Source: Eutrigla gurnardus
Taxonomy: Eukaryota > Chordata > Actinopteri > Perciformes > Triglidae
Length of the DNA stretch: 64,000 bases
Direction: 5' to 3'
Assembly (NCBI GenBank): GCA_963514095.1
Contig: OY741285.1
Location: 14,435,320-14,499,319 of the forward strand
Position numbers and translations under genes: made by a program. Under the pieces are notes generated by a model. The model was not told where the DNA came from. It did no database searches and was given only the letters and a program-made list of their open reading frames with translations. Of this stretch, positions 56,541 through 64,000 are shown piece by piece. Within the stretch, counting starts at the first letter, position 1. Each line of letters begins with the position of its first letter.

Positions 56541-57316
56541 CCAAAACACTGTATTTCACGAATATTTGTGTTAAAATGCTTCAAACCCTGAAGACAGGGA
56601 CAATAATATAACTCAGCAGGAAAAATGACACTCAGACCCTGACTTGCCCTCGGATTTGACTTTAAAAGTTATACCTCCTCGTGTTCGCATCCTGAACATA
56701 AGAGTCTTTGGAGAATGCGTGCAGAGTGATCAGTTTAAAGCCAAGTTCTGTAATTCAAGCCGACGCGTCTGAAGCTCGAGGATCTCTAGCAGAATTTTAA
56801 TGAAGTCATTTGAGTTTGAACAGAATCAGGTGAGATAGCGAAGCCAAGTGGTTAAATAACGTCTTTATACTCTCCTCTCTCAGGAACTCTTCTGGATGTC
56901 TCATTTAACATCAGCCGCTTCCATTCAGCTTTTCAGACTTTCAGCCAAATCGCTGTTGTGATGAGACATCAGTTGCATTAATACGATTGTTTTTGTGTTT
57001 TCATTTTAACATTAGCTACAGTAACAATCTGCTGCTTTTAGGAAATTAGGCAAATATGGCCGTTTAAAGACACAAACATCCATTTAAAGGCACACACATC
57101 CACCAGAACCACAATCACCCTCTGATGTCGACACTCTCGAGCAGCAAACAGATGTCTAATAAATGTTTGATAGTTATGTATTTTTTAAGTCAGCTTCTGA
57201 GTTAAATGAACCAGAACCTACTTTGATTGAAAGGCATATTTAAAATTAAATCATTGTATTTATTGCTGTATGTTGTCATCCAGGGTTTTATTCTGTCAGG
57301 TTATTAAGTGAACAGA
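56541..57316. other. Non-coding stretch
   Basis: No gene or recognisable repeat seen. The DNA is AT-balanced. Confidence 0.55.
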
Positions 57317-57324
57317 GCTACAAA

Positions 57325-57571
57325 CACGCACACACATGCACACACACAAGCATGCACAGACACCCACACTCACACACACGCACACACACACACACACCCA
57401 CACATGCATGCACACACACACAAGCATGCACACACACACACACACAAGCATGCACAGACACACACACACACAAGCATGCACACACACACAAACATGCACA
57501 GACACACACACAAACACGCATGTACAGACACACACATGCACGCACACACACACACACACACGCATGCACAC
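57325..57571. repeat. Complex CA-rich satellite with CATGCA interruptions
   Basis: (CA)n broken at intervals by GCATGCA and GACA, giving irregular longer units (ACACACAAGCATGCACAGAC type). Open frames on both strands are artefacts of the repeat. Confidence 0.9.
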
Positions 57572-57698
57572 ACTGTGCAGTGGGAGTCCAACAGGTGCAG
57601 GTTTAGCTGCTGGTCTTTGCCGGTCTTTGGGGGGTCTGACTGCTGACAGGAAAATCAATGACAGAGAGACAGGAGTGCTGGATTCTCCCTGCAGGAAG

Positions 57699-58162
57699 AT
57701 GGAGGGGGGGGTGGGGGGGGGGTGGGGGGGGAGGTGCAGGGGAGGAGGATGAGGAAGGTGTGGAGGGGAGAAGGATCAGGAAGGTGGAAGGGAGGGTGAG
57801 GAAGGTGGAGGGGAGGAGGATGAGGAAGGTGGAGGGGAAGATGAGGAAGGTGGATGGGAGGAGGATGAGGATGGTGGAAGGGAGAATGGGGAAGGTGGAT
57901 GGGACTACGTGAGGAAGGTGGAGGGGAGGATGAGGAAGGTGTGGAGGGGAGGAGGATCAGGAAGGTGGAGGGGAGCAGGATGAGGAAGGTGGAGAAGAGG
58001 AGGGTGAGTTCGTTGGAGGGGAGGATGGGGAAGGTGGATGGGAGTATGTGTGGAAGGAGGGGGGAGGATGAGGAAGGTGGAGGGGAGCAGGATCAGGAAG
58101 GTGGAGGGGAGCAGGATGAGGAAGGTGTAGGGGAGGATGAGGAAGGTGGAGAAGAGGAGGGT
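57699..58162. repeat. G-rich minisatellite of about 24-bp units, first part
   Basis: It starts with long G runs (57701-57735), then GGAGGATGAGGAAGGTGGAG-type units with many variants. The + strand has dense G tracts that could form quadruplexes. The array resumes at 58672. Confidence 0.9.
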
Positions 58163-58671
58163 CTATGTGAAAAGCCGTGCAATGCATTCTGGTAGCGTCG
58201 TGGCGAATGTCGAGAGACGGCGCGCGAGTTGGCCGCTCCTCATTTGCATAAAGTTGAAGTTAAATCTACTTTATGCTAATCAGAGGCACCGGGCTCGACT
58301 CGCCGCCTCGCAAACGCTCGCGAAAATCTTCTAAACTGAATGTTGTCGATCTAAAATAAAGACAGATTCAGCAACTGCATAGCTTATTTCTTGCTTAAAA
58401 TGTTTTCAGAAAGACCTTTCGGTGAACTATTTTCGTAGAATAAGAGAAAGTTTCCAAACGAGCCGCCATGTTGGTCTGCGTGAACTCCGGAGCAGAGAGG
58501 ACAGCTGTGAAAGCGATCGTCCAATCAGGTGCAGCCATGAAGCGTACGCGTGATTGTATGAAGGAGAGCGCCTGTCAATCATCCTCTAGTGGCAGCCCAC
58601 CAAGCGTGCAATACTGGGAAGCGGCGCGTCCACTCACGTTTAAAATTGCGCCTGTGGACACGCACCTTTAG
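58163..58671. other. 0.5-kb unique segment splitting the minisatellite
   Basis: Its composition is quite different from the flanking array (CpG-containing, includes GCCATGTTGG and octamer-like ATTTGCATAA). It looks like an insertion into the array, but I find no terminal inverted repeat or target duplication. A 67-codon open frame at 58468-58671 shows no known domain. Confidence 0.5.
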
Positions 58672-58755
58672 TTGGAGGGGAGGATGGGGAAGCTGGAGGG
58701 GAGGAGGATGAGGAAGGTGGAGGAGAGGAGGATGAGGAAGGTGGAGGGGACGGTG
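58672..58755. repeat. G-rich minisatellite, second part
   Basis: Three to four units of the same GGAGGATGAGGAAGGTGGAG type as the main array at 57699-58162. Confidence 0.85.
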
Positions 58756-60075
58756 AGAAATGGAAGTAAAAATGAGCAGGAACTTTCATTCACACACAGG
58801 TTTTCTCTCCTTGAGATTTACAGATGAGGCCTGTTGGTTGTTTGTTGGTTATTTGTTGGTTGTTTGCTGGTTATTCGCGTCGTGACGGTCTGGTATTTAA
58901 TAAAAAGTAAGTGTGGAAGTAAAGTTTTAGGAAACACGTCTCCGAGCTACGAAACATGCTGAAGTCGTCGCTTCACCACTCGCTAATTTGGAAAATGATG
59001 GTTAATTTGTTTGTTTAATCTGTTTATAGAAGGATTTGTAGGATTTTGTGTTATTGCCTTTTCACTCTGTTTCCATTAGATTTTTTAATATCTGTGTTTA
59101 TTTATTATACATTCATTTTAAAATTAGGAACAGAGAATAATCTACATTTGAAGACGGTTCTGCGGGGAAATGTAGTTTCAGCGTGTGATACAGTAGAATA
59201 TACTTTTTGATGTATTTAAATATCATAGTGATAATATCAAGTGTTTGCAGCGTCGACAGGTGTATGTGTAATATCTCCAGGCAGAGATTGTGTGTTTCTG
59301 TCGGCGGCGGATCCACGGCTGCAGCGGTGATTCTTCCCATAAACTGGCGAGCGGCTGAAATGTCACAGAGAGCCGCGGCTGATGAATCCTGATGGTCTCC
59401 GGTGACCCGGCTGACGGGGCGGCCCGTTAGGTCGCCCTTCATCTGCATCACCATGGTGACACATCACTCCTTCATCCCATCGGAGCGTCGGACAAACAAA
59501 CCCGGCTCTTACCCAGAAGTCCGTCTGCTCCCCCCGAACGCTTTCAAAATCATGCAAAGACACAACGTGAACATTTCAACAGTCCTCCTTACATGGGGGC
59601 TTTAAAGTAAATAGATCATGTGATGCTGAGGCAGTTTTTGTGTTTTACATTTGCAAGTGATCTGATTGGTTGGTGATAAAAGGACACGTACGTCTCTTTT
59701 GTGAGTCCTGACGTTCTCTGTTCTGGTGTCGCCACTTCACGCCGCCTCCGACCCGTCCTCGCCATTACTGGAGCATCACTCACACACCTCACACCCCCAC
59801 GGTCACACACACACACACACACACACACTCAGAGGACAGTCAGACAGGCAGCTTTATGTTGCTGTCAGTGAATATGAGTTAAGAGTTTTTACTCCAACAA
59901 ACACATAGTGACATTGGAGCAGCAGCAGACCACACACACACACACACACACAGTGACAGTGACGAGCTGAGCTGCAGTGGAAGCTGAATTCAGCCGGAGG
60001 TGTTGAGCTGAATGACAAATGTTTACCATAGTGCTGATAACGGTGAGGGCAGACACACTGCTACAACCTCTTCAC

Positions 60076-60129
<54 letters not shown>

Positions 60130-61289
60130 GATTTAGGGAAACAATATCAAAGTGTATGTTTACAGGCACTTTTATGATTTTTTTTTTAGGCTGTTTGCAT
60201 ATTTGCACATGTAAACACTGAATCCTGCTTCTGCCGGATAAACTCTTATCCTGGTTCAGAGGGACCAGGATATTTGATCGGGTTTATTCCCGGTACAGCA
60301 GACCGGCACCCGCTTAGGACCCGACAGGATTGATCCTTTAGAGACCGGCCAGCGGTGCAGAGGAGGGAAAGATAGCTGAGCTTGAACTTTTCTTTTTCAG
60401 TTGTGATTCAACTCTGTGTGGTGTTTTCACTTTGTAGAGACTTTTGTAGAGAAACGGAAAAACCGAAGTTTAAATTTAGACTCATCGACGAGTCTAAATG
60501 CAAAGCAACGCTCAGAAAACAGTCAAACTTGAGCGTGATCATATTTTTCAATAACCACATCATTTTAGATGCAGACTGAAATCAACATTTCCATGCCTTA
60601 CAGTTCCAAATGCACGAGTTGCAACACAGCTAATAATCCCTGTAATCCTGGAGTTTTAACCCGCGTGGGACCTCCGTGGATCGCGGGGGGCTATAGCTGT
60701 TGATTGTCAGTAAATATTTCCACTGTAGCCGTGGCTCCTTGTGGAAGCACACTGTTTCTATTTCTACATGCAGGAGATGTGGTGTGTGGGGGCGTGGAGG
60801 TCTCGGAGATGCTGGGGGGCCCCGCTGACAGAGGTGGGCTGAGTTACAGCACTGAGTCCTGGGAAACAACCTGGCCCCGAGCTTCCTGTGTGGAAATCTG
60901 ATTAAACACCGTTTTATTGTGGAGCGGGCAACATGTCGGCACAATGCATAACGACAACACATCGTATCGGTATTTTACTTCATGGTGCAAATTATTACAT
61001 TTGCAGACAATGAAATGAGTCACAGTGGAAGGACGGATCACCTGCTGCTGTCAACTGGACGCCTGAGGGAGTTACCCACAGTTCATAGCGTTGCGACGTG
61101 AAACACTTGGCTACCTTCGGTCTCAAACACTCGACCAGCTGACGTAATTTAGGTCTCTGAGGGTTCAGAGTTCACAGCCTTAGTGACATCACTACGGGCC
61201 GATGTGTAACGCATCTCGACCTTTTGCTGTTTGTCATGTTAATATGAGGCGGTATCAAGCGACTCGTCAGTATTCAGCACACACACACA

Positions 61290-61327
<38 letters not shown>

Positions 61328-61476
61328 GACCTTGGACTGATTCCCGTCGGAGTGCTGCTGCCGTCGTCTCAGTAGGTTGACTTCACGGTGGTGAAACGGT
61401 GAAGCCGATGAATACTAATAACACGGCAGCAACACATGCAGCGAGACCCATACGGATGTGTTAGTGAGCTGTTCAG
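58756..61476. other. Non-coding stretch with microsatellites
   Basis: No supported gene. (CA) or (GT) tracts lie at about 59808-59827, 59932-59952, 60078-60124 and 61278-61324. Confidence 0.6.
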
Positions 61477-62764
61477 TCCTACACCGAGTCCTCCTCACAC
61501 CGAGTCCTCCTAACATCAAGTCCTCCTCACATCGAGTCCTCCTCACACCAAGTCCTCCTCACACCGAGTCCTCCTAACATCAAGTCCTCCTCACATCGAG
61601 TCCTCCTCACACCAAGTCCTCCTCACACCGAGTCCTCCTCACACCGAGTCCTCCTAACATCAAGTCCTCCTCACATCGAGTCCTCCTCACACCGAGTCCT
61701 CCTAACATCAAGTCCGCCTCACATCGAGTCCTCCTCACACCGAGTCCTCCTAACATCAAGTCCGCCTCACATCGAGTCCTCCTCACATCGAGTCCTCCTC
61801 ACACCGAGTCCTCCTCACACCGAGTCCTCCTAACATCAAGTCCTCCTCACATCGAGTCCTCCTCACACCTGAGTCCTCCTCACACCTGAGTCCTCCTCAC
61901 ACCGAGTCCTCCTAGCATCAAGTCCTCCTCACATCGAGTCCTCCTCACACCTGAGTCCTCCTCACACCGAGTCCTCCTAACATCGAGTCCTCCTCACACC
62001 GAGTCCTCCTCACACCAAGTCCTCCTCACATTGAGACCTCCTCACACCGAGTCCTCCTAACATCAAGTCCTCCTCACATCGAGTCCTCCTCACACCTGAG
62101 TCCTCCTCACACCGAGTCCTCCTAACATCGAGTCCTCCTCACACCGAGTCCTCCTCACATCGAGTCCTCCTCACACCGAGTCCTCCTCACATCGTATCCT
62201 CCTCACACCAAGTCCTCCTCACACCGAGTCCTCCTAACATTGAGTCCTCCTAACACCGAGTCCTCCTAACTTCAAGTCCTCCTCACACCGAGTCCTCCTC
62301 ATATCGAGTCCTCCTCACACAGAGTCCTCCTCAAACTGAGTCCTCCTCATATCGAGTCCTCCTCACACAGAGTCCTCCTCAAACTGAGTCCTCCCTGCAC
62401 CGCCAAGTCCCCCTCACACGAGTCCTCCTCACATCGTATCCTCCTCACACCAAGTCCTCCTCACACCGAGTCCTCCTAACATTGAGTCCTCCTAACACCG
62501 AGTCCTCCCAACTTCAAGTCCTCCTCACACCGAGTCCTCCTAACTTCAAGTCCTCCTCACACCGAGTCCTCCTAACTTCAAGTCCTCCTCACACCGAGTC
62601 CTCCTCATATCGAGTCCTCCTCACACAGAGTCCTCCTCAAACTGAGTCCTCCTCATATCGAGTCCTCCTCTCACCACAGAGTCCTCCTCACACCGAGTCC
62701 TCCTCTCACCACAGAGTCCTCCTCACACCGAGTCCTCCTCTCACCACAGAGTCCTCCTCACACC
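61477..62764. repeat. Large minisatellite of 16-bp units, about 1.29 kb
   Basis: About 80 units of GAGTCCTCCTCACACC with CATC, AACATC and AACTTC variants. The variants recur in a fixed order over about 64 bp in the first half (CACACCGAG, AACATCAAG, CACATCGAG, CACACCAAG), showing higher-order amplification. A larger block (CACATCGTATCC onward) occurs twice, at about 62188 and 62429. Near the 3' end the units gain a CTCTCACCACAGA insert. The strand is pyrimidine-rich (C/T) with few G. Confidence 0.95.
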
Positions 62765-63259
62765 AATTAGACCCAGTGGTTAGAAACAGTCATTCCAGGA
62801 GCCTTTAGGAGGCGCTCCTTCGTGATCGGGAGGTAAACGTGAAAACAAACAGCACTGATCAGCCGAGTCCTCGCCAGCTCTCTGAACGCTGTGTTCTACA
62901 GCTCAAAACAACGTTTTTATAAGACGATCTTTGCTGACACATTAAAATGCGTTGACCCTGAATCGGTACATTTGCAGCTTCGACAGCTAACTTCTTCTTC
63001 ATGTGGCTCGGTTCAGTGTTTTTTTTCTTTCCAGGGGGCCGATTGATCTTTTTTTTGGCTCAATTAAACAAATTTGATCCTGACCCAAAACCAGCCTGGT
63101 GTTTGCTGCCAGGGCTAAAGGAAAGCCATCAGTGTAATTAAGGGAGCTAATTAAAGGGATTTTAGTGGATGAATGAACAACCGCTCTGCTGTGAGTCTTC
63201 AGGTCGGTGCTCGGGCTTCGGCTGTTGTCGTCCGCTGGTCAGTTAAATCCTCTCACATG

Positions 63260-63309
<50 letters not shown>

Positions 63310-64000
63310 ATCCTGCTCTCTTCAGGTAAATATGGACATGTCTTCCAACTCAATATCCCAAAACCTTGAGGAAATGAGCCGCACCAGACTCCATTTAAAA
63401 AAACAGCCTTTTATACGCTACACTGAATGTCAGCAAACCAGCTTTTAACGTGACATATTTTCTATTTTAATAAATTGCATGGTGGATCTGATTTATGTCG
63501 ATATGGATATGGATATAAGAGGATTTAGAAGAAAAGGCACTGATTAATTTACGTGTTTTAATTTACGCACATAATTAGATGTTGTGGTCGGCGGTAGAAG
63601 GAGTGTTTAATTCAATTATTTTGATGTTGCCAACATGTTGATTTTGCAATCACCTTCTTGTCATTCACGAGTGTTTACATGGATAAACTATTAAACGAAC
63701 GTAAATAAATATAGTCGCTCCACTGATGAGGCTCGAACCACTACACCGTGCTGTGTACTTGGTTTCCCCGGCAACCACTTGTTGTGAATGCGACTGAACG
63801 AAGGGAGGGAGAAACTCGCCATCTAGTGGCTGAAAGTTATCGAGAGCACCTTGAGGTTAGAAACACGTCAGAAACACATTTACAAACAGACAGAGATAGG
63901 ATGCAGAAACGTCTACGACCCGATACCCACAATGCCAAGCTTTCCTCGGGCCGATGATGCCGCAGGACTCAGCTCTGAACGCGTTTCCTAAATAGATAAA
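62765..64000. other. Non-coding stretch
   Basis: No supported gene. (GT)n lies at 63264-63308. The part 63050-63160 is non-repetitive with several AATTA words and may be conserved non-coding DNA. A CTCF-like word (CAGCCACTAGATGGCG on the - strand) is at 63817-63832. Confidence 0.55.

Noticed and set aside
61477..62764. CRISPR-like regular array
   Set aside because: Units are directly adjacent with no unique spacers, and the genome is clearly eukaryotic. It is a minisatellite.
63720..63760. tRNA-like segment (GAGGCTCGAACCACTAC)
   Set aside because: It has a B-box-like word only. I could not fold a cloverleaf or find an A box at the right distance.

Overview
The window looks like nuclear DNA of a bony fish, probably a spiny-rayed teleost. 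The evidence is the density of CA/GT microsatellites, teleost-type interspersed repeats (a tRNA-derived SINE, hAT-type MITEs, an RTE LINE with a GGAT-repeat tail, and an L1 of the divergent fish type), and very short introns (76-92 bp) in the one gene type that can be modelled fully. No bacterial or organellar feature is present.

Layout. Positions 1-40,459 are almost entirely non-coding. They hold one convincing internal coding exon (24264-24469, + strand) with proper splice sites. I read this stretch as long introns or flanks of a gene whose other exons lie outside the window. Scattered through it are a 1.19-kb foldback element (3398-4586), a second inverted-repeat element (about 10.9-11.96 kb), a tRNA-type SINE (12.4 kb), a 602-bp solo LTR with a 4-bp target duplication (27879-28480), three or more copies of an interspersed repeat carrying a near-consensus CTCF motif, and many micro- and minisatellites.

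Positions 40,460-55,018 hold the most informative locus. Two paralogous four-coding-exon genes lie in the same orientation (- strand; 233 and 240 aa). Both encode a small secreted protein rich in Gly, Ser, Pro, Ala and Tyr, with a clear signal peptide, a matching TATA box and a matching poly(A) signal. They sit on about 2.2-kb duplicated blocks. Between them is an 8.7-kb nested insertion: a decayed L1 (11-bp target duplication) that was later invaded by an RTE-clade LINE (its own 11-bp target duplication) with an uninterrupted 1,058-codon ORF. Without the L1 the two genes would be about 440 bp apart. Copy 1 carries an extra 1.0-kb terminal-inverted-repeat element upstream, and copy 2 has the corresponding empty site.

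Positions 55,019-64,000 are again non-coding: two hAT-type MITEs, a G-rich 24-bp minisatellite split by a 0.5-kb unrelated segment, and a 1.29-kb minisatellite of 16-bp units.

The genes do not form a pathway that I can see. The value of the window is a datable stack of events (old MITE, tandem gene duplication, L1, L1 decay, RTE) and a pair of young paralogs of unrecognised function.
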